A DNA stretch of 59,960 nt from contig JACQBR010000008.1 in NCBI GenBank assembly GCA_016194335.1, positions 64,864 to 124,823 of the forward strand, written 5' to 3'. Numbering within the stretch: the first letter of the stretch is position 1; the number at the start of each line of letters is the position of its first letter. Positions 25,719 through 34,610 of the stretch are shown piece after piece. The position numbers were made by a program, and so were the translations under genes. The DNA is from Microcaldota archaeon (GTDB lineage: Archaea > Micrarchaeota > Micrarchaeia > Norongarragalinales > UBA97). Below the pieces are notes generated by a model, which worked only from the letters and a program-made list of their open reading frames with translations, ran no database searches and was not told where the DNA came from.

Positions 25719-26374
25719 AGAAGAAACTTTATCTGGGCGCCATTGCCGTGACTCTAGTGGTATTCGGCATTGCCATGGTTTTCGTCAGGGTATATGATGA
25801 TTCGAAGCTTGGGGGGCTCCAGCAGGGGGTGGATAGCACCGCTGCCGACACGGACGAAACCCGTCTCCTATTGATTTATTCGCAGGTGTTCGCCCAGAAG
25901 AATACTACCAGCCTGTGCAAGTTCCTCGATTACAATATCAACCGTCAGTCGAGTAGGGGGTATTACCTAGTTAGGACGCTTCGTGAGCAGGAGAAGAATA
26001 ATCTCTTGGCAAATTACGATGAAACCAAGAAGAAATACTACCTCAACAACTTCGAAATCTGGCTTTACCTCACGCAAGCCGCACAGACGTGCCCCGGCTA
26101 CGATATCACTCCCGCCCTATTTTTCACCCAGACGCAAACCCTCTGCGCCGACTGCATCGTGCAGGGCGACGTGCTCGACCAGCTCCGCGGCGAGTGCAAG
26201 AACCTCCGCGTCATCACCCTCGCGGACGACCTTGACATCGCGCCCATCAGCTTGGTGAAAGAGACTTTCGGCGTGAGCGACTCCCCGTCGCTAGTTATCA
26301 ACAACCAGCAGGTACTCGCTGGCCTTCAAAGCAGGGAATCGATACTCTCAAAAATCAGGTGCGAGCGGCAGTAA
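25712..26374 (+). CDS. Membrane-anchored thioredoxin-like protein
   Basis: 220 residues from TTG 25712, which overlaps the glycosyltransferase stop. One N-terminal membrane helix (LGAIAVTLVVFGIAMVFVRV) is followed by an extracellular domain. Residues around 145 read LCADCIVQGDVLDQL, a CxxC site at the start of a helix, followed by LVKETFGVSDSPSLVI, with a Ser-Pro that fits the cis-Pro loop of thioredoxin folds. An oxidase or isomerase role is likely but unproven. Its location in a glycan cluster is unusual. Confidence 0.72.
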   Translation: MVEKKLYLGAIAVTLVVFGIAMVFVRVYDDSKLGGLQQGVDSTAADTDETRLLLIYSQVFAQKNTTSLCKFLDYNINRQSSRGYYLVRTLREQEKNNLLANYDETKKKYYLNNFEIWLYLTQAAQTCPGYDITPALFFTQTQTLCADCIVQGDVLDQLRGECKNLRVITLADDLDIAPISLVKETFGVSDSPSLVINNQQVLAGLQSRESILSKIRCERQ

Positions 26375-26375
26375 T

Positions 26376-27548
26376 CTATTTGTGGAATTCCCCCGTCCGC
26401 TCATACGCCTTGAGTAGCTTGTCCGTGGTCTTGGGGATGGAAAACTGTTCGGCCTTCGCCCGCGCTTCTTCCCTCATTCGCCTGCGCTTCGAGTCGTTCA
26501 TCGAGAGAATCTTCAGGATTTTCTCCGCGCACTCCCCGTCGTCTGAAGGTTCGAAGAGAAAGCCGTTTTTCCCGTCGTCAATGCTTTCGGGGATGGCCAT
26601 CGCCCTCGCGCCGACCACCGGAGTGCCGCATGCCATGCTTTCAAGAACCGTAAGGCCCTGGGTTTCAAACGTGGAGGCGGTGACGAAAACATCGGCAGCC
26701 GCGTAGTAGAGCGGCAGTTCCTGCTCCGGAAGGAACCCAAGCATCTCCACCCTGTCCTGCAGCCCGCTTTTCCTCACGAATTCCAGCACTCTCGCCTTCG
26801 CCGGCCCCTCGCCGCTGATGACGAGCTTGGCATTCCCGGCCTTGAGCACCTGCGAAAACGCCTTGACCACCACGGGAACGTTCTTCTCAAAACCCATCCT
26901 TCCCGCGACGAGAACCAGCTTCTCCCCCTTCCTGAGGCCGAGGGGCTTGCGCGCCCATTTGGGATCCAGCCGCTGGTTGAAGCGCTGCAAGTCAATTCCG
27001 TTGGGCACCGCCATCACCTTCCCCCTCTCGCACTCCAAATGCTCTATAAGCATCTGCGAAATGACGTTTGAAGGCGCGGTCACCACGTCAAAAGGCTGGT
27101 AGAAATACTGGATTGCCTTCCACAGTAGCTTCTCGCCCGTGCGCTGGCCCCACTTGTTTTTCGTCACCGTCTCCATCCCTTTGGGCAGGAGCGTGTGGAA
27201 CGTGCCCACGAGGGGAAGGTTGAGCGTCTTGGCGGTGCGCACCGCGGCAAAACCCATGCTCGCAACGCCGTGGGAATGCACGAGGTCAATCTTCTGCTTG
27301 CGCGCGCTTAGGATTGCGCTCACGTAGGGAAAGAGAGCAACCTTGTACTGCGGGTACGGCGGGAATTTCACCGAACGGAAGAAAACCACGCTCTTCTCCG
27401 TGTTGTTCCTCGACTCGTCCCCCGTTCCTGAAGTGTAGACGAAAACATCGTGCCCCCGGCGCTGCAGTTCGCCGCGGTAGTTCACAATCGCGCGCACCAC
27501 CCCGTCGACGTTGGGCAGGTAAGTGTCGGTGAAAAAGGCGATTTTCAT
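26376..27548 (-). CDS. GT4-family glycosyltransferase
   Basis: About 390 residues, GT-B fold. MKIAFFTDTYLPNVDGVVRAI is the typical opening of alpha-mannosyl or glucosyl transferases that act on diacylglycerol or phosphoinositol lipids. GRMGFEKNVPVVVKAF and TFETQGLTVLESMACGTP (E-x7-E) are the donor-site motifs. ATG 27548 overlaps the stop of the zinc-finger gene (ATGA), so I use it rather than the frame opening at 27563. It could make a glycolipid anchor. Confidence 0.9.
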   Translation of the reverse strand: MKIAFFTDTYLPNVDGVVRAIVNYRGELQRRGHDVFVYTSGTGDESRNNTEKSVVFFRSVKFPPYPQYKVALFPYVSAILSARKQKIDLVHSHGVASMGFAAVRTAKTLNLPLVGTFHTLLPKGMETVTKNKWGQRTGEKLLWKAIQYFYQPFDVVTAPSNVISQMLIEHLECERGKVMAVPNGIDLQRFNQRLDPKWARKPLGLRKGEKLVLVAGRMGFEKNVPVVVKAFSQVLKAGNAKLVISGEGPAKARVLEFVRKSGLQDRVEMLGFLPEQELPLYYAAADVFVTASTFETQGLTVLESMACGTPVVGARAMAIPESIDDGKNGFLFEPSDDGECAEKILKILSMNDSKRRRMREEARAKAEQFSIPKTTDKLLKAYERTGEFHK

Positions 27549-27751
27549 TTTTTTTGCCTCCAAAATCCGCTCTTTTTTATTGAAGCTTCCAGCCGCGCCG
27601 ATTCAGTTGAGTTGAAAATCTGCCCGCCACACTCGGAGCACACATCGGCTGTGAATCTACCAATTGGATTTCCAGATTTTTCAACCTCGATATTTTTGCT
27701 TGTTAATGTTCCATTCTTGCAGATTTGGCATGTTGTTTCAACTTTCTTCAT
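27545..27751 (-). CDS. YgiT-type zinc-finger protein
   Basis: 68 residues from ATG 27751. Two CxxC pairs (CQICKNGTL and CSECGGQIF) separated by about 30 residues form the zinc site of YgiT/MqsA N-terminal domains. There is no DNA-binding half, unlike full MqsA antitoxins. Its start overlaps the DUF2070 stop and its stop overlaps the GT4 start, so all three are translationally coupled. Confidence 0.7.
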   Translation of the reverse strand: MKKVETTCQICKNGTLTSKNIEVEKSGNPIGRFTADVCSECGGQIFNSTESARLEASIKKSGFWRQKK

Positions 27752-27752
27752 T

Positions 27753-29570
27753 TCACGTCGCCAGCAGCACCAGGAACGCCAGCGCAACAGCGGCAATCAG
27801 GATTAACGGCGCGGCAATGCGCGTCACCGCGATGATTGCGTTAATAGTGCTCACCACCTCGCTCGCCCTCCCCGCGCCCAGGACCCTGAGCGAGAATTTT
27901 CTTGAGCAGATTTTGGAATCGCATTCCTCCAAATCGCCAACCGCTTCCCGCGCGCAGCGCTCCAGCGCCTCGAGCAGGGGCTCCCAATTTACGTTGGCGC
28001 CAAGGGCGTTGTTCACGCTCCCCAGCTCGTTCACGCAGTGGGTGTCGGTGGTGAAAATGTCGCAGAAGGCAAAATGGAATTTCCTGAGCCTCTCAAGGCA
28101 CGCCTTGCGGAATTCGGGGAGCGTGTTGTTCGCGTCGAAAACCGCGATGCACGCGCGCTGGGGTTTGGATGATTTATTTTTGGAACTTGTCTCAAGCACC
28201 GCAACCTTCAGCCCGTGCCTTCCCAGCCCCTGTTTTGTTGAGAATTGCCAAAGCGGGTCCGACGCAATTCCCACCCTCAATTTTCCGGGTTTTTCCGGCT
28301 GCAGGTCCTGCACCGCATCCAAAAATTCGTAAAACCTGCCGCTTCCCGCCTCCCAGCGGGGAACGGGGCCGTTTGCGTTGTGCCTGTCGAAAACAACCGC
28401 GGTTTCGAACTTCTTCTGCGCCGCGAGGGTAAGGGCAATGCCGCTGGCGTAGTCGATGTCGCCGCTGGGGTAGGGCGCGGGCGAGAGGGAGATGAACGCG
28501 TCGTTTCCCGAAACGATTGCGTGGGCGTCGGCGTCGCCGGAGTGTTGGTGCGCAAACGACGCGGTGGTTGAGAATTTCTTCTTTCCTTCATTGACGCACT
28601 GGATGAACGCCTTGCCCAGTTCGGACGCGCTTGACGACGAGACGGGGTTGAAGTCGTGGTAGACCGTGCCGTGGAACATCAGCGCATCGCAGCCGAGTTT
28701 CTGCCCCACTTCCTTCGAGACGATTGCCGGGAATTCGCTTCCCCCGACGTTTCCGAACGGGCCGAAATGCACGTTGGGCGCGAGGAAAACCGCCTTGAGC
28801 GTGTTGCCGACCTTCCTTCGGAACGCCATCGCGCCTATTGTAGTGGTCACTTCCTCGCCAAGGTCGTCAAGCACCGCCTCAACCTTCTTGCTGCCGTAAA
28901 GCCACTGTCCGGCAAAGAGGCCTGCCGCCTGCACTGCCGAAACGCCGAAGTTCCTTTTCGCGGGCGCGTTGATGAGGAAGGAAATTACCCACAGGGCGAC
29001 GAGAAGGATGAGGGACGCGATGAGGAATTTGGGGATGAGAATCCAGAAACCCGTCTGGGGGACGGTCGTTTCGATGAGGGAAAGCCTGCGGAAGAGAACC
29101 ATGAACGCAAGGTTCGCCACCGGATGCACGAAGGAAAGCGAAAGCGCCGCGGGCCTGGACCTTCCGGAAAAAAGCGTGAGCGAGACGAACCACACCAGGA
29201 GGCAGAGGGCGTTGGCGATGAGGAGGATGAGGATTTGCGCCGTCGGGGAGTATCCCTTGCCTAACGCGGCAATGCCCACGTACGCAAGCGACACCACCAA
29301 AACGCATGCAAGCGCGGTGAGGAGGAAGTGCTTGAGCCGTGCCTTGAATTCCCTCCCCGCCACGAGCGACGCGACAGCCACGCCTGCGAGAATCGCCGGA
29401 AGGGCAAGCAGCGCAATGCCTTCCGTCCCGCCGTAAAGCAGCGCTTGGGAGAATTCCGAGCGCGGCAGCTGCATCGCCACGCCCGCGAGGAACGAGAATG
29501 CGAAGAGGTAGAGCACGAGGGACTTGTAGCCCGGCGCTGGACGCAGCCACCTGCGCCTTGCGCTCACCAT
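27753..29570 (-). CDS. DUF2070 archaeal membrane protein
   Basis: About 605 residues. The N-terminal third has six or seven membrane helices. A soluble domain follows with NVHFGPFGNVGGSEFPAI, MFHGTVYHDFNPVS, HQHSGDADAHAIVSG and FTTDTHCVNE, all His/Asp-rich and likely to bind metal. One C-terminal helix ends the protein. DUF2070 is widespread in archaea and has no established function. I start at ATG 29570 because the upstream in-frame extension overlaps a TATA-like segment. Confidence 0.85.
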   Translation of the reverse strand: MVSARRRWLRPAPGYKSLVLYLFAFSFLAGVAMQLPRSEFSQALLYGGTEGIALLALPAILAGVAVASLVAGREFKARLKHFLLTALACVLVVSLAYVGIAALGKGYSPTAQILILLIANALCLLVWFVSLTLFSGRSRPAALSLSFVHPVANLAFMVLFRRLSLIETTVPQTGFWILIPKFLIASLILLVALWVISFLINAPAKRNFGVSAVQAAGLFAGQWLYGSKKVEAVLDDLGEEVTTTIGAMAFRRKVGNTLKAVFLAPNVHFGPFGNVGGSEFPAIVSKEVGQKLGCDALMFHGTVYHDFNPVSSSSASELGKAFIQCVNEGKKKFSTTASFAHQHSGDADAHAIVSGNDAFISLSPAPYPSGDIDYASGIALTLAAQKKFETAVVFDRHNANGPVPRWEAGSGRFYEFLDAVQDLQPEKPGKLRVGIASDPLWQFSTKQGLGRHGLKVAVLETSSKNKSSKPQRACIAVFDANNTLPEFRKACLERLRKFHFAFCDIFTTDTHCVNELGSVNNALGANVNWEPLLEALERCAREAVGDLEECDSKICSRKFSLRVLGAGRASEVVSTINAIIAVTRIAAPLILIAAVALAFLVLLAT

Positions 29571-29686
29571 CCGGTCGATTTCCAAATAGGTAATTGCACC
29601 GAAAGAATATAGCCCGGCCGTGCTTAAAAATGGGGGGTGGGAAGAGGGCAATCGTTTCGATGGCCGTCGTGTTGTCGGCTGCGCGT

Positions 29687-30265
29687 TCAGTCATTTCTTC
29701 TTCGCTTTAGCTCCTGCAGCACAGCCTCAATGGGGACATTTCTACTCTCCAATGCCACTAGCGTGAAGAACAGCAGGTCGGCCGCTTCCCACACTACTTC
29801 CGAGTCGTTTTTCTCAAGCATTGCCTCTGCAAGTTCTTCCGCTTCTTCCTCCAGCTTGCCAGCAACGGCTTGGGGATTGCCGGTTATGCCTGCCACGTAG
29901 GAGTTTTTAGGCGGATTTGCCTTACGGCTTGCAATCACTTCACAAAGCTCGTCCAATGCCCCCCAGCTTCTGCCCTTGACGTTTCCAAAACAAGACCACT
30001 CGCCCGTGTGGCAAGCGCCTTTCCCTTCCTGCTTTACTATTGCAAGCAAAGCATCCCGGTCGCAATCTAAAGACAGGGAAACTATCTTCTGTGCATTGCC
30101 AGAAGTGGCGCCCTTCATCATTTGCATCTGCCTGCTCCTGCTATAACGCCATACTAATCCCGTCCTGCGCATTTTCTCCATGCTCTCTTCATTGCAGTAG
30201 AACAGCGAGAGCACTTGCTTTGAGTCAGCGTCTTGCACGATTAGTGGAATCAGTTTTTCATTCAT
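29687..30265 (-). CDS. hisIE: HisIE: PR-AMP cyclohydrolase / PR-ATP pyrophosphatase
   Basis: 192 residues. The HisI domain (residues 1-110) has Asp/Cys metal motifs in SLDCDRDALL and GACHTGEWSC. The HisE domain has KLEEEAEELAEAM and EVVWEAADLLFF, the MazG-like Glu/Asp site. Together they catalyse steps 2 and 3 of histidine synthesis. It is the last gene of the his operon and its start overlaps the hisF stop by four bases. Confidence 0.93.
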   Translation of the reverse strand: MNEKLIPLIVQDADSKQVLSLFYCNEESMEKMRRTGLVWRYSRSRQMQMMKGATSGNAQKIVSLSLDCDRDALLAIVKQEGKGACHTGEWSCFGNVKGRSWGALDELCEVIASRKANPPKNSYVAGITGNPQAVAGKLEEEAEELAEAMLEKNDSEVVWEAADLLFFTLVALESRNVPIEAVLQELKRRRND

Positions 30266-31023
30266 TTTTCCAGCCTCACTCCAACTCCATTATCGCAAAG
30301 GTATCCCTTCACTTCGCCTATTCGGATGCTTCCATAGTGAAAAATGCCTGCTGCCAGTGCCGCATCGGCCTTTCCCTTTGTGAATACGTCCAAAAAATCC
30401 CGAGGGCTCCCCGCACCTCCCGAAGCTATAACGGGAATTCCAACAATCCCGGCGACTTGGCCGGTGAGTTCGCAGTCAAACCCTTTTCCCGTCCCGTCGC
30501 GATCAATGCTGGTGAGAAGAATTTCTCCCGCGCCAAGCTTTTCGCATTGTTTTGCCCAAGCCAGGGCATCCAACCCGGTAGAAACCTTACCCCCATATGA
30601 ATAAACCCGCCATGCTCCATTCTCATTCCTCGCGTCGATTGCAACCACCACGCACTGGGCTCCAAATTTTTCCGAAGCGTCCCTAACCAGAGATGGGTTG
30701 TTTATCGCCGCAGTGTTGAGGGAAATTTTGTCCGCGCCCATGCGCAGAATTTCCCGAATTTGTCCGATGCCAGATATGCCTCCTCCAACCGTAAACGGTA
30801 TGTTTAGCGCAGACGCCGCTTTTTTGATCCAGCCCCCTTTTGCAAGCCTGCGCTCCCCGCTTGCCGCAATGTCAAGAAACACCAGTTCGTCAGCGCCTTC
30901 GCCAGAGTATTTTGCCGCAAGGCCCGCTATGCCGCCAGCGTCCTTGAGGCCAATGAAATTCTCGCCTTTGACCACCTTGCCGCCCAACACGTCAAGACAC
31001 GGGATTATCCGTTTAGCAAGCAT
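30262..31023 (-). CDS. hisF: Imidazole glycerol phosphate synthase, HisF
   Basis: TIM barrel of about 253 residues starting MLAKRIIPCLDVLGG, the invariant HisF opening with a catalytic Asp. Phosphate-binding VGGGISG and the second catalytic Asp in LLTSIDRDGTGKGFD are present, as is VIASGGAGSP. It uses ammonia passed from HisH. ATG 31023 overlaps the end of hisA by 11 bases. Confidence 0.95.
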   Translation of the reverse strand: MLAKRIIPCLDVLGGKVVKGENFIGLKDAGGIAGLAAKYSGEGADELVFLDIAASGERRLAKGGWIKKAASALNIPFTVGGGISGIGQIREILRMGADKISLNTAAINNPSLVRDASEKFGAQCVVVAIDARNENGAWRVYSYGGKVSTGLDALAWAKQCEKLGAGEILLTSIDRDGTGKGFDCELTGQVAGIVGIPVIASGGAGSPRDFLDVFTKGKADAALAAGIFHYGSIRIGEVKGYLCDNGVGVRLEK

Positions 31024-31729
31024 TCCCCCCCACCCCAACAGCATTTTTCAAATCAATTTTTCCTTCGTAAATTGCCTTCCCTACTATTGCCCCGTCATAC
31101 CCGATTTGCCCAAGCGCTTTGATATCGTCAAGACTGCTTACCCCGCCGGAAGCGATGAGTTTGAGATTTGGGAATTTGCTCTTTACTGATGCAAAAAAGC
31201 TTTTGGAAATCCCCTTTACCATGCCGTCCCTTGAAATGTCGGTGACTACCGCCCCGCCAGCTCCCGCTTTTAACGCCCTGTTAAGAAATGCATCAGCCGG
31301 AATGCCCGAATCGTTCTTCCAACCGTTGATTGAGATTCTTCCATCCCTCACGTCGGCTGCAACCCACATTTTTTCACCCAAGTCAGAAGCAAGTTTTTCA
31401 AGCTTTCCGTTTGCCGTTGCGGCGCTGCCGATGATTATGCGTTTTGCCCCGGCACAAAGCATTTCCCGCGTCTGCCCCACGTTCCTCATTCCTCCCCCGA
31501 CCTGCACGCTTGCTTTTAGCGACGCAATTTCCCTTATTGCGTCAAGGTTGTTTCCGGTGCCGAAAGCCGCGTCCAAGTCAACCACGTGCAGCCAGCCAGC
31601 GCCTTGCTCAACGAAGTTTTCCGCAACCGAATAAGGCTCCCTAGAGTACACCGTAGCGCTTTGGCGGTTTCCTTGCCTAAGCCTCACGACTTTTCCGCCC
31701 ATCAGGTCAATTGCCGGAATCACTTGCAT
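31013..31729 (-). CDS. hisA: ProFAR isomerase HisA
   Basis: 238-residue TIM barrel. MQVIPAIDLMGGKVVRL holds the first catalytic Asp, VGGGMRNVGQT and IASGGVSSLDD bind phosphates, and VVTDISRDGMVKG supplies the second Asp. It catalyses the Amadori step before HisHF. Overlaps hisH by ten bases. Confidence 0.95.
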   Translation of the reverse strand: MQVIPAIDLMGGKVVRLRQGNRQSATVYSREPYSVAENFVEQGAGWLHVVDLDAAFGTGNNLDAIREIASLKASVQVGGGMRNVGQTREMLCAGAKRIIIGSAATANGKLEKLASDLGEKMWVAADVRDGRISINGWKNDSGIPADAFLNRALKAGAGGAVVTDISRDGMVKGISKSFFASVKSKFPNLKLIASGGVSSLDDIKALGQIGYDGAIVGKAIYEGKIDLKNAVGVGGNAC

Positions 31730-32331
31730 TCTTTTGCCAACTCCATGAAATTCTTCAGTATCAATTCTCCAATTGCTCCGCTCTTTTCGGGGTGAAACTG
31801 CACGCCTAATACGTTCCCTTGCTCCACTGCCGAAACGAACGTGTTACCGTAACCTGTCGTGGCGATAATCGAACCCTTAAAATCGGGTTCGCATGCGTAG
31901 GAATGCGCGAAGTACGCGTATGACCGGTTCGGTATCCTCTCCATAAGTCGGGATTTACCTTCCAGTTCAATTGTATTCCATCCGACATGGGGCAATTTGG
32001 GTGTTCCTTTAAGCATTTCCACCTTTCCTCCAATCAGGCTCAACCCTTCATGGGTTCCTCTTTCCGTCCCTTGCTCGAAAAGCACCTGCATTCCAAGGCA
32101 GATTCCTAACATCGGCTTCCCGCTTTGGGCAAACCCTATAATGCCATCACGAAATGTCTCCAACCTTTCCATTGCCGGGCCGAAAGAGCCCACGCCGGGA
32201 ATGATCAAACCGTCATATTCTTCAACCGCCTTGGGGCCGTGGATGATTGAGCTCGCCTTTCCCATCCTCTTAAGGGCGTAGCTCACGCTGCCGAGGTTGC
32301 CCATTCCGTAGTCAAGAATTCCGATTTTCAC
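31720..32331 (-). CDS. hisH: Imidazole glycerol phosphate synthase, HisH
   Basis: About 203-residue class I glutaminase. KIGILDYGMGNLGSV is the start, MLGICLGMQVL has the nucleophile Cys, and GVQFHPEKSG has the His-Glu pair. GTG 32331 is the start because GTGA overlaps the hisB stop; the longer in-frame opening at 32385 is inside hisB. It supplies ammonia to HisF. Confidence 0.94.
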   Translation of the reverse strand: MKIGILDYGMGNLGSVSYALKRMGKASSIIHGPKAVEEYDGLIIPGVGSFGPAMERLETFRDGIIGFAQSGKPMLGICLGMQVLFEQGTERGTHEGLSLIGGKVEMLKGTPKLPHVGWNTIELEGKSRLMERIPNRSYAYFAHSYACEPDFKGSIIATTGYGNTFVSAVEQGNVLGVQFHPEKSGAIGELILKNFMELAKECK

Positions 32332-32915
32332 AGTATTCCCTTCGTTGATTGTATTTTTCCTTCGACGCGCGGGTTGATGGCGCAAGCATCCCTCATCGCC
32401 CTGCCGAACGCCTTGAATACCGCTTCGATCTTGTGGTGGTCGTTCTCACCGCAAATTATCTGGATGTTCACAGCACAGGGACAAGATCTCGTAAAAGCTT
32501 CAAAAAAATCCCGCACGTTTTCTGTGGGCATTCCCCCAATCTCTTGGCGCGCAAAGCTGGCGCTGAACACGCAGCAGCTTCTGCCGCTTATGTCAACAGT
32601 CACCGAAGCAAGCGACTCATCCATCGGGCAATTGGAAAACCCGTACCTCTCCACGCCAAGCTTGTCGCCCAATGCCTGCCTGAACGCCTCTCCCAGCACG
32701 ATTCCGACATCCTCCACCGTGTGGTGCGCATCGACCTTCAAATCCCCTTTCGCTTTTAACTTCAAGTCGAATAGGCCCTGCTTGGCAAATTGGCTAAGCA
32801 TGTGGTCGAAAAACGGCACGCCCGTGTCAGTTTCAAAATCACCCGTCCCATCCAACTCCAATCCTGCGGATACGGCCGTCTCTTGAGTTTTTCTTTCTGT
32901 CCTAGAACTGCGCAT
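32328..32915 (-). CDS. hisB: Imidazoleglycerol-phosphate dehydratase HisB
   Basis: 195 residues with the two His-rich manganese motifs: DHMLSQFAKQGLF with DAHHTVEDVGI in the first half, and ENDHHKIEAVFKAFGRA in the second. It has no fused phosphatase, unlike enterobacterial HisB. An AGGAGG ribosome site lies in the last codons of the preceding gene, about 12 bases before the ATG. Confidence 0.95.
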   Translation of the reverse strand: MRSSRTERKTQETAVSAGLELDGTGDFETDTGVPFFDHMLSQFAKQGLFDLKLKAKGDLKVDAHHTVEDVGIVLGEAFRQALGDKLGVERYGFSNCPMDESLASVTVDISGRSCCVFSASFARQEIGGMPTENVRDFFEAFTRSCPCAVNIQIICGENDHHKIEAVFKAFGRAMRDACAINPRVEGKIQSTKGIL

Positions 32916-32921
32916 TTGGCA

Positions 32922-34610
32922 TTACCTCCTGAATTTCTGCAATATTTTCCTTTCAATCACCGGAAAATCTGGTTTGGAAATCCAGAAACACTCCCCGCCT
33001 GTAGCAGCAATCGCGTCCATGAACGGGGCGTCACCCTCCGAATCTCCCAAGCCGACTGCCCTTGACAAAGGCATTCCTGAAGATGCGGCCAATTCGGTGA
33101 GGGCTTTCTTCTTTTCCTCCCCTTCCATCAAAGGCCCCCTAAAACCAGTCACTTGCCTGTTTTCGACTTTTACCTTCGTTGCAATAATCTCTGGCTTTTT
33201 GATTCCCAACCTGAAAGCCATCCTTGCTGCAATCGGTTCGTAAGTCGTTGTCAGCAGGCAAATCCGCGCTCCAAGGCCTTCTAACCTGGAGTAGAATCCA
33301 GGTGCTCCTTCAAACAAGCTGCATTCATCGGCAACTCCGGCCAAGTCCGCAGTCGAAATCCCCTCCCCTTTAACAATCCGGTCAAGCAGCAGCTTGACGT
33401 CCGAGCTTCGCTCCTTAGCATCAAGAACTTTCGCTTCTTGCGCAAGGCCGTATTTCTCGAATAGCTTGAAAATCGAATCATCGGGCGTAACTGTACCATC
33501 CAAGTCTGAAGCCACGAGCAAGCCTTCAAGGGGTTTTTCCGCGGTCATCCCCGGTTCTTTTTTCCCCATTATTTTTTCAAGTTCTTCCACGACCAAGTCG
33601 TTTTCGCCCGGCGTGCCAACTGTAATTCGGATGCAGTTTGCAACCATTGGCAGGGAAGACCTGTCCCTCACGATGATGCTTTTTTGGGCGAGCTTCTGCT
33701 GAACTTCCTTTGAATCGGTTCCGTTTGAGAACCTAACGAGAACGAAGTTGGCCGCGCTTGGGAATGCAAACAAGCCCAGTTTCTTCAGGTTTTCCGAGAG
33801 CCTCTCCCTTTCTCCTTTTACCATTCTGACGCTTTCCTTCACGAATTCCCTGTTTTTCCGTACCGCCTCCGCGGCAATGGATTGGCTAATGCAATTTAGA
33901 TTATAGGGCGGCTTGATCCGGCGCATGCCTTGAATATTCTCTTCATTTGAAATGGCGTAGCCCACCCGAAGGCCCGCAAGGCCCCAGGCTTTGGATAGCG
34001 TCCGGGAAACTATCAGGTTTTGGAATTCATCGACTAGCGGGACGCAGGTTTTTCCGTAAAACTCGAAATACGCTTCATCCAGGAACACCATGCAGTCTAG
34101 CCCAGAAAGAAGTTTTCTTACCTGAACTTCCGGAATTGGAGTGCCCGTGACTGAATTAGGGCTTGGGAACATGACTAGTTTTGTGCGCTCATCAAAAGCC
34201 TCCAGAATCGCAGGAATGTCCAACCCGAAGTTTTGGGAAAGGTTGACCTGCCTCGCTTCCACTCCCGCAATTTGCGCGCACACATCGTACATCGAGTAAC
34301 CAGGCTGGAGGGTGATGACATTGTCGCCCTTTTGGGCAAAAGTTCCCATCGCAAGAGAAATTATTTCGTCCGAACCGTTTCCCACAATTATCTTTTTGAA
34401 GCCAACATTGGCGTAATTGGACAATTCCTTGCGCAATTCAGTCGATTCTGGGTCGGGGTAGCGGTTTAGGGAAATTCCCATTAGCGAAATGGGGCTGCCA
34501 AACGGGTTTTCATTAGCGTCAAGCAAAACGTCCGCCTGCTTGTAGAGGTCCCTGGCGCAAACGTATGGCGAAAGGCCCTTCACTTCCTTTCTGACTTTAT
34601 TCTCATTCAT
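32922..34610 (-). CDS. hisC: HisC aminotransferase fused to a HAD phosphatase
   Basis: About 562 residues in two parts. Residues 1-345 are histidinol-phosphate aminotransferase: LLDANENPFGSP, YPDPESTELRKEL, VGNGSDEII, SRTLSKAWGLAGLR with the PLP Lys. Residues about 355-562 are a SerB-like HAD phosphatase: ASDLDGTVTPDDS (nucleophile Asp), LLTTTYEP, and VGLGDSEGDAPFMDAI. As no other histidinol-phosphate phosphatase is in the operon, the HAD half probably performs that step, which directly follows HisC. ATG 34610 overlaps the hisGD stop. Confidence 0.9.
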   Translation of the reverse strand: MNENKVRKEVKGLSPYVCARDLYKQADVLLDANENPFGSPISLMGISLNRYPDPESTELRKELSNYANVGFKKIIVGNGSDEIISLAMGTFAQKGDNVITLQPGYSMYDVCAQIAGVEARQVNLSQNFGLDIPAILEAFDERTKLVMFPSPNSVTGTPIPEVQVRKLLSGLDCMVFLDEAYFEFYGKTCVPLVDEFQNLIVSRTLSKAWGLAGLRVGYAISNEENIQGMRRIKPPYNLNCISQSIAAEAVRKNREFVKESVRMVKGERERLSENLKKLGLFAFPSAANFVLVRFSNGTDSKEVQQKLAQKSIIVRDRSSLPMVANCIRITVGTPGENDLVVEELEKIMGKKEPGMTAEKPLEGLLVASDLDGTVTPDDSIFKLFEKYGLAQEAKVLDAKERSSDVKLLLDRIVKGEGISTADLAGVADECSLFEGAPGFYSRLEGLGARICLLTTTYEPIAARMAFRLGIKKPEIIATKVKVENRQVTGFRGPLMEGEEKKKALTELAASSGMPLSRAVGLGDSEGDAPFMDAIAATGGECFWISKPDFPVIERKILQKFRR

